Source of the DNA: Paraburkholderia sp. Tr-20389
Lineage (GTDB): Bacteria; Pseudomonadota; Gammaproteobacteria; Burkholderiales; Burkholderiaceae
Direction of reading: 5' to 3'
DNA: 64,000 bases
Assembly (NCBI RefSeq): GCF_017104565.1
Contig: NZ_JAAGPD010000026.1
Location: forward strand, 1-64,000
Each line of letters starts with the position of its first letter. Position 1 is the stretch's first letter. The notes beneath the pieces are model-generated. The model made no database searches and was not told where the DNA came from. It saw nothing but the letters and a program-made list of their open reading frames with translations. The position numbers were made by a program, and so were the translations under genes. Positions 46,686-55,899 of this stretch are shown piece by piece.

Positions 46686-47450
46686 TCAGTTCACGACGTC
46701 CGCGCCGATCATATCGAGGCGATCGGTACAAATCATGTCAACGCCCCACTTCGCGAGTTCGCGCGCACGCACCGGATCGTTCACGGTGTACGCGAGCACG
46801 CGCAAGCCGGCATCGCGGATCGCGCGGATGTTCTGTTGAGTCAGGTGCTTGTGATCGGCATGCAGCGACACGCACGCGAGTTCGCGCACGATGGAGAGCC
46901 AGTCGTCGGGCAGCGCCTCGAACAACATGCCGCGCGGCAGAGAAGGCGCCGCATCGCGCGCGGCCTTCAGGGCGTCGAACGAAAAGGAAGAGAGAAGCGG
47001 CTTCTGCTTGCGCCACAGATCTTTGGCCGCCAGCGCGACGAGCCGCCCTGTGATTTCATCGCGGCCAGGACAAGGCTTGATTTCAACGTTCGCTGCAATC
47101 GCTTCGCTCGTGCAACGGGCCGCGACCTGCGCGAGCGTCGGCAGCCGTTCATCCTTGAAGCGCGCGTCGAACCATGCGCCTGCATCGAGTGATGCAAGCT
47201 GTTGCCATGTGTGATCTGCTGCGGCGCCGTGACCATTCGTCGTGCGGTCGAGGTCGTCGTCGTGCAGCAGAAAGATCTGGTTATCTGAAGAAAGCTTCGC
47301 GTCGAACTCGATCATCCTGTAGCCGAAACGCGCGCACATCTCGAAGCCCGCGAGTGTGTTCTCCGGCGCAAGCTTGCCGCCGATTCGATGCGCGACGAGC
47401 CGTGGGTACGGCCAGTCCGCGGATAATGCCTGATCGATCCCGTTGCCCAT
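46686..47450 (-). CDS. ugpQ: glycerophosphodiester phosphodiesterase
   Basis: Cytosolic UgpQ-type enzyme of 254 residues that splits glycerophosphodiesters into glycerol 3-phosphate and an alcohol. The catalytic pattern is complete: HRIGGKLAPENTLAGF with the first His and Glu, MIEFDAKLSSDNQ with the metal-binding Glu/Asp, and LLHDDDLDRTTNG with the second His. The ATG at 47450 follows AAGGCAAG; an in-frame ATG 57 bp earlier gives a non-family leader. There is no signal peptide, so the substrate must be imported, fitting the ABC genes 90 bp downstream. Confidence 0.92.
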   Translation of the reverse strand: MGNGIDQALSADWPYPRLVAHRIGGKLAPENTLAGFEMCARFGYRMIEFDAKLSSDNQIFLLHDDDLDRTTNGHGAAADHTWQQLASLDAGAWFDARFKDERLPTLAQVAARCTSEAIAANVEIKPCPGRDEITGRLVALAAKDLWRKQKPLLSSFSFDALKAARDAAPSLPRGMLFEALPDDWLSIVRELACVSLHADHKHLTQQNIRAIRDAGLRVLAYTVNDPVRARELAKWGVDMICTDRLDMIGADVVN

Positions 47451-47890
47451 CGTGCTTGCCTTCACAAAGATCTGATGGAACTTCAGCCTGCATTCGACGG
47501 CGCGCATTGCACCGTTCTATCTTATTCTGAGGATCGCGAAAGGATGGTCTTCCATACGCGATACGACACAGGCTTGTCATTGCACGACATTCGGCTTGGC
47601 GCGAACATGACGCAGCGGATATTTCATTTCGTTTTCGAAAACGCGCTGTTCGCAATGTTTCAAATCGGGCGCGAATGCCTCAGAATGCGAAGGCTAAATA
47701 CAAATACCCAAAGTTGCAAGCTCCCAAAAAAATACAACCTCGAAGCTGCACAGGCGAAGCGCCGTCATGCGTTCTGACATAGCCTCGACATATTCAATTG
47801 GTAGTGATCCTGTGCGGGAATACGCGGATAACGGGCGCATTGCGCGCGGGATGCTCAACTTCAAATACGGACAGGCGAGGAACGATACGC
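47451..47890. promoter_or_regulatory. divergent control region of the phosphodiester locus
   Basis: This 440-bp region separates the phosphodiesterase-ABC unit from the DeoR gene. At 47630-47643 it holds the perfect 14-bp palindrome CGTTTTCGAAAACG, extended as TTTCG-TTTT-CGAAA. This resembles GlpR/DeoR-family operators, which are rich in TTTCG/CGAAA half-sites. The centre of the region is AT-rich. No gene is supported inside it. Confidence 0.6.
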
Positions 47891-48664
47891 ATGTGGCAGG
47901 AAGACCGTCATCAAAGAATACGCGCGCTGCTCTCGACACTCAAGCGCGTGTCGACGGAGCGCATCATGGCGGATCTGGGCGTATCGCGCGAAACGGTTCG
48001 CCGCGACCTGCTCGATCTCGAAGCGCTCGGGGAACTGCGTCGCGTGCACGGCGGCGCGATCAAGCCGGCCGACGAAGCGCCCATCGCCGAACGCGCGCAG
48101 ACGCATGTCAAATCGAAGAAGACGATCGCCAAGGCCGCAACGGCAATCGTCGCGAGCGGCCAGACGCTGTTCATCGACGCAGGCACGACAACGGCAGCCC
48201 TCGCCGATGAACTCGCGAAGCTCGCGAACCTCACCGTCATCACCAACTCGATCGATGTCGCGATGAAGATGCGCGGCGCGCCGGACCAGCGCGAATCATG
48301 GGCGAACGAAGTGATTCTGCTGGGCGGCTCGATCAGCGATCGCGCGCTGTCCACCACGGGCGACACGACCATACTCGACATCCAGCGATATCGCGCGGAC
48401 ATCGCGCTGCTGTCGCCTGTCGCCGTCGATCCGAAACACGGCGCGAGCAACTATGACCGCGCGGAAACGGAAGTCGCGCGCGCGATGGTGGCGAATGCGG
48501 ACAGCGTCGTGATACTCGCGGACTACAGCAAGATCGGACAGCGCAGCCGTATCGCGTACTGTCCGCCTGAGAAGATCGATCTGCTGATCACGAATCGCAA
48601 AGCGTCGGAGATTGCGACGTTTTCTCAACTCAAGCGCAAAGTGGGCAAGGTGATACTCGCGTGA
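47891..48664 (+). CDS. DeoR-family transcriptional regulator
   Basis: A protein of 257 residues. The N-terminal winged HTH of DeoR type (RVSTERIMADLGVSRETVRRDLLDLEALGELRRVHGG) is followed by a sugar-phosphate-sensing domain (TLFIDAGTTTAALADEL, VILLGGSISDRALSTTGD). The closest recognisable role is GlpR-like, sensing glycerol 3-phosphate or a related ester. It is divergent from the phosphodiesterase-ABC unit and is the likely repressor acting at the palindrome between them. It ends 7 bp from the convergent Na/Pi symporter gene. Confidence 0.93.
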   Translation: MWQEDRHQRIRALLSTLKRVSTERIMADLGVSRETVRRDLLDLEALGELRRVHGGAIKPADEAPIAERAQTHVKSKKTIAKAATAIVASGQTLFIDAGTTTAALADELAKLANLTVITNSIDVAMKMRGAPDQRESWANEVILLGGSISDRALSTTGDTTILDIQRYRADIALLSPVAVDPKHGASNYDRAETEVARAMVANADSVVILADYSKIGQRSRIAYCPPEKIDLLITNRKASEIATFSQLKRKVGKVILA

Positions 48665-48671
48665 GGACGCG

Positions 48672-50360
48672 TTAAGGCTGTTGAGTGAGCGTCGCGGCCG
48701 CTGCGTCCTCATGCATGCGTTTGCGCAAGCGCGTATCGTGCAGCGCACCTGCCGCGTCGAGCACCGGGTACGCAGTCGAACAGAACAGCGAATTGAGCCG
48801 CTTCATGTCGCTGATCACATCGAGATGCAGTGCACTCGTTTCGACACTGCGCAGCGTCTCAACCGCGAGCCGGTCCAGATGCTTGTATGAATACGCGCGT
48901 TCGAGATCGCGAAAGCGCTCTTTCTCCGCGAGCAGCAATTCCGCGCAGCGCAGATCGTTGTTCAGGAATACCGACAGGCCGAGCTGCAGATTGCCGACCA
49001 GCCGCGTATGAAGATCGTCGAGTTCGGCGAGACCTTCTTCGGAAAACGCAAGGCGATGCGCAATCTTCTTCTCTTCGATGTCGACGACGATGCGCTCGAT
49101 GATGTCGCCCGCATGTTCGAGGTTGATGGTCAACGCGATGATATCGGTCCAGCGACGGCTGTCGGCGTCATCGAGCTGTTCGCGGGAAACCCGCGCGAGG
49201 TACGCCTTGACCTCTGCATACAGATGGTCGACGTCGTCGTCCATGCGGATCGTGTCGCGCGCCTTTTGCGGGTCGTTGTGATGGATCAGATGCGAGACGT
49301 TGTCGAGCATCGCGCGCACGATATCGCCGATGCGCAGCACTTCGCGCGCGGCATTCGATAGTGCGAGCGTGGGCGTCGCGATCGAGGCGGCGTCGAGATG
49401 CATCGGACGAAGCTGACCATTCGGATCCGGCCGCTCCGGCAACACACGGCAGCATGCGCGCGCAACGCTGTCGATGAGCGGCAGGCATGCGCAGCAGCGC
49501 AGCGTGTTGTAGATCACATGGAAGCCGACTACGGCTTCGCGCGGATTGCTGATCAACACGGGCAGGCCGCGCGCGAGCAGTGACGTGAACGGCAGGATCA
49601 GCAACGCGCCCGCCAGCTTGAACGCGAGACTGCCGAGCGCCAGACGGCGTGCCGCAGTGTTCTGCGCGAGCGTGCCCGCGAGTGCAAGCAGGCCGCTGCC
49701 GAGATTCGCGCCGATCACGAGACACAGCGCCACCTTCAACGAAATCACGCCCGACGATGCGAGCGTCGCCGTCAGCAGCACCGCTGCAAGACTCGAATAC
49801 GAAATGACGGCGAAGGTCGCGCCGACCAGCGCATCGAGCATCGTGTCGCCCGTCAGCGCGCCGAACATCACGCGTACGCCGGCGCCATGCATCATCGGCT
49901 GCGCGCTTTCGACGATCAGATGCAACGCCAGCAGAATCAGCCCAAGGCCGATCGCGGTGCGGCCCACCTGGCCCGAGCGGTTCTGCTTGCGAGAGAGAAA
50001 GAGCGGTACGCCGAAGACGATCAGAAACGGCGACAGCCACGACAGATCGAGTGTGAGAATGCGCGCCATCAGCGCCGTGCCGACATCGGCTCCCAGCATG
50101 ATGGCAAGGCCGCTTGCGAGCGGCAGCATGCCTTGCGCTGCGAACGACGTGACGATCATCGCCGTCGCGTTGCTGCTCTGCACGAGGCTCGTGACGCCGA
50201 CGCCCGCCGCAAATGCCTTCGCGCGGCTATTCGTGCTGCGCGCCAACGCGCGGCGCAGATCGGCGCCCCACACGCGCAGAATACCGGTGCGCACGATATG
50301 CGTGCCCCACACCAGCAACGCTACACCCGACAACAAGTTCAGCAGAATCAGCATAGGCAC
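48672..50360 (-). CDS. Na/Pi cotransporter family protein with PhoU-like C-terminus
   Basis: A protein of 562 residues. The N-terminal half has two inverted sets of helices with the QSSNA(T) motif (VTSLVQSSNATAMIV) and its partner (VISYSSLAAVLLTATL), typical of NptA/YjbB phosphate symporters. The C-terminal half (about 330-550) is a soluble helical PhoU-like part with an E-x-A-G-D-I-x-E motif (LEHAGDIIERIV). YjbB-like members can export phosphate. A role in balancing phosphate released by phosphodiester breakdown next door is an inference. Confidence 0.92.
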   Translation of the reverse strand: MPMLILLNLLSGVALLVWGTHIVRTGILRVWGADLRRALARSTNSRAKAFAAGVGVTSLVQSSNATAMIVTSFAAQGMLPLASGLAIMLGADVGTALMARILTLDLSWLSPFLIVFGVPLFLSRKQNRSGQVGRTAIGLGLILLALHLIVESAQPMMHGAGVRVMFGALTGDTMLDALVGATFAVISYSSLAAVLLTATLASSGVISLKVALCLVIGANLGSGLLALAGTLAQNTAARRLALGSLAFKLAGALLILPFTSLLARGLPVLISNPREAVVGFHVIYNTLRCCACLPLIDSVARACCRVLPERPDPNGQLRPMHLDAASIATPTLALSNAAREVLRIGDIVRAMLDNVSHLIHHNDPQKARDTIRMDDDVDHLYAEVKAYLARVSREQLDDADSRRWTDIIALTINLEHAGDIIERIVVDIEEKKIAHRLAFSEEGLAELDDLHTRLVGNLQLGLSVFLNNDLRCAELLLAEKERFRDLERAYSYKHLDRLAVETLRSVETSALHLDVISDMKRLNSLFCSTAYPVLDAAGALHDTRLRKRMHEDAAAATLTQQP

Positions 50361-50539
50361 GACGCTTCAGGACTTCCGCGATCGCCCGGAATGCCTGCGC
50401 CGTTATGATTGACGCAGCCGTCCCGAACCCATGCCGACTAGTGTTGCACATATTTGCGTAGTTGTAATTTTGTGCGTTTTGCTGTTTTGTGGCATTTGCA
50501 ACAGATTGTGTTCGGCTGGCCGCGTGGGGTAGAAAACAA

Positions 50540-50563
50540 AAAAGCCCGCTTTCGCGGGCTTTT
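50540..50563 (-). terminator. Rho-independent terminator of lipB-lipA
   Basis: A 10-bp stem (50540-50549 with 50554-50563) with a 4-nt loop is followed on the minus strand by a T-rich tract (complement of 50533-50543). It lies 30 bp past the lipA stop. Confidence 0.85.
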
Positions 50564-50592
50564 CTTCAAGCTGTTGCTACTGCGAACGCCGT

Positions 50593-51597
50593 TCAGACCA
50601 CGCCTGCATCGTGCGCCTGCACATCGGCGTGATAGCTCGAACGCACCATCGCGCCAACAGCCGCGTGCGTGAAGCCCATCTTGTACGCTTCTTCCTCGTA
50701 CATCTTGAACGTGTCGGGATGCACGTACGCACGCACGGGCAGATGGTGCTCGGACGGCTGCAGATACTGGCCGATCGTCAGCATGTCGACGTTGTGCTCG
50801 CGCAGATCGCGCATCACTTGCAGGATCTCTTCTTCCGTCTCGCCGAGACCGACCATCAGGCCCGACTTCGTCGCGACATCGGGATGCAGCGCCTTGAAGT
50901 CCTTCAGCAGCTTCAACGAATGCGCGTAGTCCGATCCCGGACGCGCTTCCTTGTACAGACGCGGCACCGTTTCGAGGTTGTGGTTCATCACGTCGGGCGG
51001 CGCCGCGTTCAGAATGCCGATCGCGCGATCGAGACGGCCGCGGAAGTCCGGCGTCAGGATTTCGATGCGCGTTTCCGGCGACAGCTCGCGCGTCTTCTGA
51101 ATGCACTCGACGAAGTGCGCCGCGCCGCCGTCACGCAGATCGTCGCGGTCGACGCTGGTGATCACCACGTATTTGAGCTTCAGCGCGGCGATGGTGCGCG
51201 CGAGGTTGCCCGGCTCTTCCGGATCCAGCGGATCGGGACGGCCGTGACCAACGTCGCAGAACGGGCAGCGGCGCGTGCACTTGTCGCCCATGATCATGAA
51301 CGTCGCCGTGCCCTTGCCGAAGCATTCGCCGATGTTCGGGCAGCTCGCTTCTTCGCACACCGTGTGCAGGTTGTGCTCGCGCAGAATCTGCTTGATCTCG
51401 TAGAAACGCGAATTGCCCGTCGCGGCCTTCACGCGGATCCAGTCGGGCTTCTTCAGCTTTTCGATCGGAACGATCTTGATCGGAATGCGCGCAGTCTTGG
51501 CTTGCGCCTTCTGCTTGGCGGTAGCGTCGTAGGGAGCGGCCCCGGCTGCGCCGTTGACGGGACTCGAGGCTGCGGGATTCGCGGTAACGTCAGTCAT
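50593..51597 (-). CDS. lipA: lipoyl synthase
   Basis: Radical-SAM enzyme of 334 residues that inserts two sulfurs into octanoyl-lipoyl domains. The auxiliary cluster cysteines are in [12 protein letters not shown], the radical-SAM CxxxCxxC in CTRRCPFC, and the C-terminal RSSYHAD carries the Ser ligand. An Ala/Pro/Lys-rich N-terminal stretch of about 40 residues precedes the core. The ATG at 51597 is chosen since upstream residues overlap the lipB end. It lies 13 bp behind lipB. Confidence 0.96.
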   Translation of the reverse strand: MTDVTANPAASSPVNGAAGAAPYDATAKQKAQAKTARIPIKIVPIEKLKKPDWIRVKAATGNSRFYEIKQILREHNLHTVCEEASCPNIGECFGKGTATFMIMGDKCTRRCPFCDVGHGRPDPLDPEEPGNLARTIAALKLKYVVITSVDRDDLRDGGAAHFVECIQKTRELSPETRIEILTPDFRGRLDRAIGILNAAPPDVMNHNLETVPRLYKEARPGSDYAHSLKLLKDFKALHPDVATKSGLMVGLGETEEEILQVMRDLREHNVDMLTIGQYLQPSEHHLPVRAYVHPDTFKMYEEEAYKMGFTHAAVGAMVRSSYHADVQAHDAGVV

Positions 51598-51610
51598 TCG
51601 TTCGTTCCAG

Positions 51611-52393
51611 TCAGGCGGTGATGGCACCGGCCTGCGGTAGGCCGACGGCTGCGGGGATGCCGTCGATGTTGGCGATGAGGCTTGCTGCAAGGGTTCGGGC
51701 TACGTCGTCCCAGCCGGCTGCGACGCCGAGCGTCGCCATATCGACTGTTTCGAGCCCCGCGTAACCACACGGATTGATGGCGAGAAACGGCTGCAGGTCC
51801 ATTTTCACGTTGAGGCTGACGCCGTGATAGCTGCAGCCGTTGCGTATCTTCAGACCTAATGCGGCGATCTTCGCGCCGGCGTGCAGCCCGGCATTCGGCT
51901 GCTCGGGCGACACATAGATGCCCGGCGCGCCTGCCTTGCGTTCACCGGCGAGATTATACGCCGCGAGTGTGTCAATCACGGCCTGCTCGATCCGCGTGAC
52001 CAGTTCGCGCACCATCAGCTTCCGGCGGCGCAAGTCCAGCAGCAGATAGCCGACGACCTGCCCAGGACCGTGATAGGTGATCTGCCCCCCGCGATCGACC
52101 TTGACGAGCGGAATGCCGCTGTCGGCGGCCAGCAGATGCGCGGGGTCGCCGGCCTGACCGAGCGTGAAAACGGGCGGATGTTCGACGAGCCAGATTTCGT
52201 CTGAGGTTTCGGGGGTGCGCGAATCGGTGAACGCGCGCATCGCGTCGAAGCTGGCCTGATAGTCTTCCGAGCCGCGCCAGCGAACGATCACCGGCTGTAC
52301 GGCGGCGCCTTGCGCGGCCGCGCCGGACGCTACGGCGCCCGACTGAACGGAACTCGAAGATTCGGGGGACGGTGAAACCGGCGTGGCACACAT
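51611..52393 (-). CDS. lipB: octanoyltransferase LipB
   Basis: Transfers octanoate from ACP to lipoyl domains, 260 residues. The catalytic pair is present: Lys in [11 protein letters not shown] and Cys in [23 protein letters not shown] is the family signature. The first 34 residues are Ser/Ala-rich and probably disordered, longer than in E. coli LipB. It is cotranscribed with lipA. Confidence 0.95.
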   Translation of the reverse strand: MCATPVSPSPESSSSVQSGAVASGAAAQGAAVQPVIVRWRGSEDYQASFDAMRAFTDSRTPETSDEIWLVEHPPVFTLGQAGDPAHLLAADSGIPLVKVDRGGQITYHGPGQVVGYLLLDLRRRKLMVRELVTRIEQAVIDTLAAYNLAGERKAGAPGIYVSPEQPNAGLHAGAKIAALGLKIRNGCSYHGVSLNVKMDLQPFLAINPCGYAGLETVDMATLGVAAGWDDVARTLAASLIANIDGIPAAVGLPQAGAITA

Positions 52394-52466
52394 GATTGCG
52401 GCAGTTTACCGAAATCCTGCGCACCTCGCCGACCGTGACAGCAATAAGTGGGATCTGATTTGTGAA

Positions 52467-52793
52467 TCAGACGGTCCGCCATCCCGAGCGCAGCCACGTC
52501 CCGAAACGCTCGCCGACGCGGGCAAACCAGTTGAGCGCCTTTTGTTCCGGGCGTGTCGGCACGAGGAACGCGACGCGCGCCTGCGTTCCGCGCTCGACCG
52601 ACAGCCAGAGCCGCTCGCCACGCCGCAAACGCAGCGTCTTGCCCGGTTCGAGCCAGTAGTCTTCGACATCGTCGCTGCGCGTCACCCACACCGCGCCGCC
52701 CGACACGGCCAGCCGCGTGCTGCGCGTGACCTTCATCGGAACGGTTTCGCCGGCTACGATTTCAAACGTGATGCTAGAGGAAATTTCTCGCAT
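52467..52793 (-). CDS. DUF2917 protein
   Basis: A protein of 108 residues, predicted small beta-barrel (cupin-like) of the DUF2917 family: VPMKVTRSTRLAVSGGAVWVTR, DYWLEPGKTLRLRRGERLWLSVE. Its function is unknown. It is divergent from a LysR regulator with a LysR-type box between, so it is probably that regulator's target. A LysR-DUF2917 pair also occurs in other Burkholderiales, as far as I recall. Confidence 0.82.
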   Translation of the reverse strand: MREISSSITFEIVAGETVPMKVTRSTRLAVSGGAVWVTRSDDVEDYWLEPGKTLRLRRGERLWLSVERGTQARVAFLVPTRPEQKALNWFARVGERFGTWLRSGWRTV

Positions 52794-52832
52794 GATGGCC
52801 TCGCCAAAAATCGTTTCATGGCTACAATCGTA

Positions 52833-52853
52833 GGCGTGACAAGGGTTTACGCC
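52833..52853. promoter_or_regulatory. LysR-type box between DUF2917 and LysR genes
   Basis: GGCGT-N11-ACGCC is a perfect dyad that contains the T-N11-A core of LysR-type binding sites. It lies midway in the 98-bp divergent spacer. An outer imperfect dyad (AAAAATCGTTT at 52806-52816 with its complement at 52854-52867) surrounds it and could be a second contact site. Confidence 0.7.
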
Positions 52854-52891
52854 AAACGATCATTTTTCACGGCTATGTGAGAAAAATTGCG

Positions 52892-53896
52892 ATGGATCTT
52901 CGTCAACTACCTGCACTGAATGCGATCAAGGCCTTCGAGGCCGCCGCCCGCCACGAGAGCTTCTCGCGCGCCGCCGATGAGCTGTACGTCACGCACGGCG
53001 CCGTCAGCCATCAGATTCGCGCGCTCGAAGAAGAGCTTGGCGTGAAGCTGTTCGCCCGCGACGGCAAGCGCGTGCGGCTCACCGATATCGGCCGTCGATA
53101 TGCCGCGCAGGTGCGCACGGCGCTGATTTCGCTGGCGGAAGCGACGCGCGAGATTCGCGCCGGCGACCGCGACCGGCGGCTCGTCGTGTCGATGCTGTCG
53201 TCGTTCGCGGCGCGCTGGGTGACGCCGCGCATCGGCCGCTTCATCGAGGCGAATCCGCAGTGGGATCTGGAACTGCTGTCGACCAACGCGCTCACCGATT
53301 TCGCCCGCGACGACGTCGATTGCGCGATCCGCTTCGGCTACGGCAACTATCCGGGGCTGCACGCCGAACTGCTGCTCGAAGAGGTGTTTTTCCCGGCCTG
53401 CTCGCCGACCTTCAACGGCGGCAACCTGCCGAAAACGCCCACCGATCTGGCGAACGTGCCGCTGCTGCGCTCCGACGACGAGCTATGGCGTCCGTGGTTC
53501 GATGCGGCCGGTCTCAACGACTGGCCCGAGCCGAAACGCGGCGTGCTGTATCAGGATTCGTCGAATCTGCTGCAGGCGGCCATCGACGGCCAGGGCGTCG
53601 CGCTCACGCGCCGTTCGCTGGCGATGCACGAGGTCGCGGCTGGTCGGCTCGTAAGACTGTTCGATATCGACGGTCCGAGCCCGTGGCAGTACTACTTCAT
53701 CTGCACGCCGCAGTTGATGCAGACGGCGCGTGTGAAGGCGTTTCGGGATTGGGTGTTCGACGAAGTCGGGCGCTTCCGGCTGCTGTTCGAGAAGGCCTGC
53801 ACCGAGAATGCGATGCGCTCGTCGACGGATGGGGCAAAGACAACGGGACTGGACACGTTGCACGTCCAGCTTCCGGCGGCGCAAGCGGAGCGCTGA
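52892..53896 (+). CDS. LysR-family (GcvA-like) transcriptional regulator
   Basis: A regulator of 334 residues. The N-terminal winged helix-turn-helix (LPALNAIKAFEAAARHESFSRAADEL, VSHQIRALEEELGVKLFARDG) is followed by a type II periplasmic-binding-like effector domain. The start MDLRQLPALNAI and the domain sequence are GcvA-like. An ATG at 52877 adds five residues; 52892 fits family starts. The last 45 residues extend past the usual end. The effector is unknown; the divergent DUF2917 gene is the likely target. Confidence 0.93.
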   Translation: MDLRQLPALNAIKAFEAAARHESFSRAADELYVTHGAVSHQIRALEEELGVKLFARDGKRVRLTDIGRRYAAQVRTALISLAEATREIRAGDRDRRLVVSMLSSFAARWVTPRIGRFIEANPQWDLELLSTNALTDFARDDVDCAIRFGYGNYPGLHAELLLEEVFFPACSPTFNGGNLPKTPTDLANVPLLRSDDELWRPWFDAAGLNDWPEPKRGVLYQDSSNLLQAAIDGQGVALTRRSLAMHEVAAGRLVRLFDIDGPSPWQYYFICTPQLMQTARVKAFRDWVFDEVGRFRLLFEKACTENAMRSSTDGAKTTGLDTLHVQLPAAQAER

Positions 53897-53924
53897 CACT
53901 CCCGCCTGCTCGCCGAACCACAAT

Positions 53925-54194
53925 TTACAGCACGACCTTGACCATCGGATGCCCGGTCAGCGCCCGGTAAATGTCATCCAGATGCTCGCGATTCAGCGCG
54001 CGCACCGTCACCGTCAAACCGGTGTAGTTGCCGCCGCTCGACGGCCGCACTTCGACACGCTCCGCGTCGAACCCGCCGTCGAACTGGCGGATCACTTCGA
54101 CGATCGTCGTCTGGAAATCCGGGTGCGACTTGCCCATCACCTTGATGGGGAAATCACACGGAAAATCTATCAATGATTCGTTCACGGGACTCAT
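53925..54194 (-). CDS. YbeD-like DUF493 protein
   Basis: A protein of 89 residues with an ACT-like ferredoxin fold: FPCDFPIKVMGKSHPDFQTTIVEVI at the N-terminus and LTVTVRALNREHLDDIYRALTGHPMVKVVL at the end. YbeD-family proteins of unknown function usually lie between dacA-type genes and lipB, as here (dacC-like gene, YbeD, then lipB further on). An allosteric or lipoylation-linked role has been proposed by context only. Confidence 0.9.
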   Translation of the reverse strand: MSPVNESLIDFPCDFPIKVMGKSHPDFQTTIVEVIRQFDGGFDAERVEVRPSSGGNYTGLTVTVRALNREHLDDIYRALTGHPMVKVVL

Positions 54195-54247
54195 CCTCGA
54201 CTCCTTTACTCACCGCACGCAATCACCCTATATGATTGCGCGCGGCG

Positions 54248-54277
54248 AAAAAGCAAGCCGCAGATCTTCTTGCTTTT
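54248..54277 (-). terminator. Rho-independent terminator of the D-Ala-D-Ala carboxypeptidase gene
   Basis: A 9-bp stem (54249-54257 with 54269-54277) is followed on the minus strand by a T tract. It lies 15 bp past the stop codon and separates the carboxypeptidase from the YbeD-like gene. Confidence 0.75.
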
Positions 54278-54291
54278 CGCTTGTCTACGGC

Positions 54292-55521
54292 TTACTTCTT
54301 CTTGTTGAACATCAGCATCATCGAATCCCACACGCGGCCGACGATACCCGCCTGCGGCACCGCCTGCAGCGCGACCAGCGGCACCTGCGCGAGCGTCTTG
54401 CCATCGGCGACGAACTTCACCGTGCCGACCTGCTGGCCCTGCGCAATCGGCGCGATCAGCGGATCGGCGTGTTCGACCTGCGGCTTGGCCTTGTCGGCCA
54501 TACCCTTCGGCAGCGTGATGTACTGATCCGTCGTCACGCCGAGCTTCACGGTGTCTTGCGAGCCCTTGTAGACGCGCGGCGTCTCGACGACCTGGTTCGC
54601 CTTGTACAGGCGCACCGCGTCATATGCGGAATAGCCGTAGTTCAGCATCTTCAGGCTGTCCTGCACGCGGTCGTGTTCCTTCTGCTCGCCCATCATCACC
54701 GTCACCAGACGGCGCGACGCATCCGGCACGCCCGGCAGCGAACGCTTCGCGCTCGCGATCAGGCAGTAGCCGGCCGCTTGCGTGTGGCCCGTCTTCAGGC
54801 CGTCGACGGTCGGGTCGATCCACAGCAGACGGTTGCGGTTCGGCTGCTTGATCTTGTTATACGTGAATTCCTTGACGGAAAAGATGTTGTAGTAGTCCGG
54901 ATAGTCGCGGATCAGGCGCGCCGACAGGATGGCGAGGTCGCCAGCCGTCGTGTAGTGCTGCGGATCGGGCATGCCGTTCACGTCGGCGAAGTGCGTGTTC
55001 TTCATGCCGAGCTTTTGCGCTTCCGCGTTCATCATGTTGACGAACTGCGCTTCGCTGCCGCCGACCAGTTCGGCCAGCGCGATGGCGGCATCGTTACCCG
55101 ACTGGATGATCATGCCGTACACGAGATCGTGCACCGTGACGGGCTTGTTCGCCTCGATGAACATGCGCGATTCGTCGTTCTTCACGCGGCGCACGGCCTC
55201 GCTCGGATTGATCGACTGATCCATCGTGATCTTCTTCGACGCCAGCGCTTCGAACGTCAGATACGCCGTCATCAGCTTGGTCAGCGAGGCAGGTTCCACG
55301 CGCTCGTCCGGATTGCCCGATGCGAGCACCTGGTTGCTGGTTGCGTCGACGAGCACCCACGAGCGCGCGTTCACGCCCGGCGGCGGCACCTGCGCGAACG
55401 CAGTGCCCGCGACGAGCGCTGCTGGCAGTGCGAGACCCAGCGCGAATTTGCTGGCGGCGGATTGCGGAACGAAAGAAGCGAGACTGGGAAGGCTGAAGGA
55501 GCCGGATTTCGAAAAGCGCAT
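54292..55521 (-). CDS. D-alanyl-D-alanine carboxypeptidase (PBP5/6 family)
   Basis: Penicillin-binding protein of 409 residues that removes the terminal D-Ala of peptidoglycan stem peptides. A signal peptide ending about residue 43 (AFAQ) is followed by the transpeptidase-like fold with S79-LT-K82, S141-G-N143 and K243-T-G. The C-terminal beta domain and an amphipathic end (VGRVWDSMMLMFNKKK) should dock it to the membrane. The ATG at 55521 is chosen because upstream in-frame sequence is not family-like and overlaps no gene. Confidence 0.94.
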   Translation of the reverse strand: MRFSKSGSFSLPSLASFVPQSAASKFALGLALPAALVAGTAFAQVPPPGVNARSWVLVDATSNQVLASGNPDERVEPASLTKLMTAYLTFEALASKKITMDQSINPSEAVRRVKNDESRMFIEANKPVTVHDLVYGMIIQSGNDAAIALAELVGGSEAQFVNMMNAEAQKLGMKNTHFADVNGMPDPQHYTTAGDLAILSARLIRDYPDYYNIFSVKEFTYNKIKQPNRNRLLWIDPTVDGLKTGHTQAAGYCLIASAKRSLPGVPDASRRLVTVMMGEQKEHDRVQDSLKMLNYGYSAYDAVRLYKANQVVETPRVYKGSQDTVKLGVTTDQYITLPKGMADKAKPQVEHADPLIAPIAQGQQVGTVKFVADGKTLAQVPLVALQAVPQAGIVGRVWDSMMLMFNKKK

Positions 55522-55899
55522 AGGGTCGATTCGGGCAGAAATGGGCTGGGCGCGCAAAGGATGCGCAGTTCGGATGATTCGCGTGATGCCGGACTGGCAG
55601 GCGCCGCCGCACGCATTCGGTGCGGCGTCGTTTTGACTGCTCGTCAGACAGTCTGCCACGCGGTCGGTTCGCGCAGCGCGCCTCGCATCTCGCGCCGAAT
55701 TCGCCGCCATGAACTCACGAGCGAGGCGATTCGATCCACCAGATGGGCAACGCTGCGCCCAAAAAAAGAGCGCTCATTATACGCGCGGCCGCCTGACAAT
55801 TTGCCCTACGTCATTGAGTTTTCCCGCATTTTTCGCGGGTTTTTTGCAACATGAGCGGCACGCGGCCGCTCATTTTCACGACGCGTCAGCGAGGCGTAA
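55522..55899 (-). promoter_or_regulatory. 378-bp gap with promoter of the carboxypeptidase gene
   Basis: TATAAT on the minus strand (55776-55781) is a perfect -10 box about 255 bp ahead of the start, implying a long leader; no good -35 sits 17 bp away. A 5-bp hairpin (55823-55827 with 55835-55839) with T6 faces the plus strand, although no plus-strand gene ends here. No protein gene is supported. Confidence 0.45.

Noticed and set aside
55823-55845. plus-strand terminator beside the hydrolase gene
   Set aside because: A 5-bp stem with T6, but no plus-strand gene ends nearby; probably chance or an unrelated structure.
54028-55854. plus-strand frame opposite the carboxypeptidase
   Set aside because: Antisense frame without family features.
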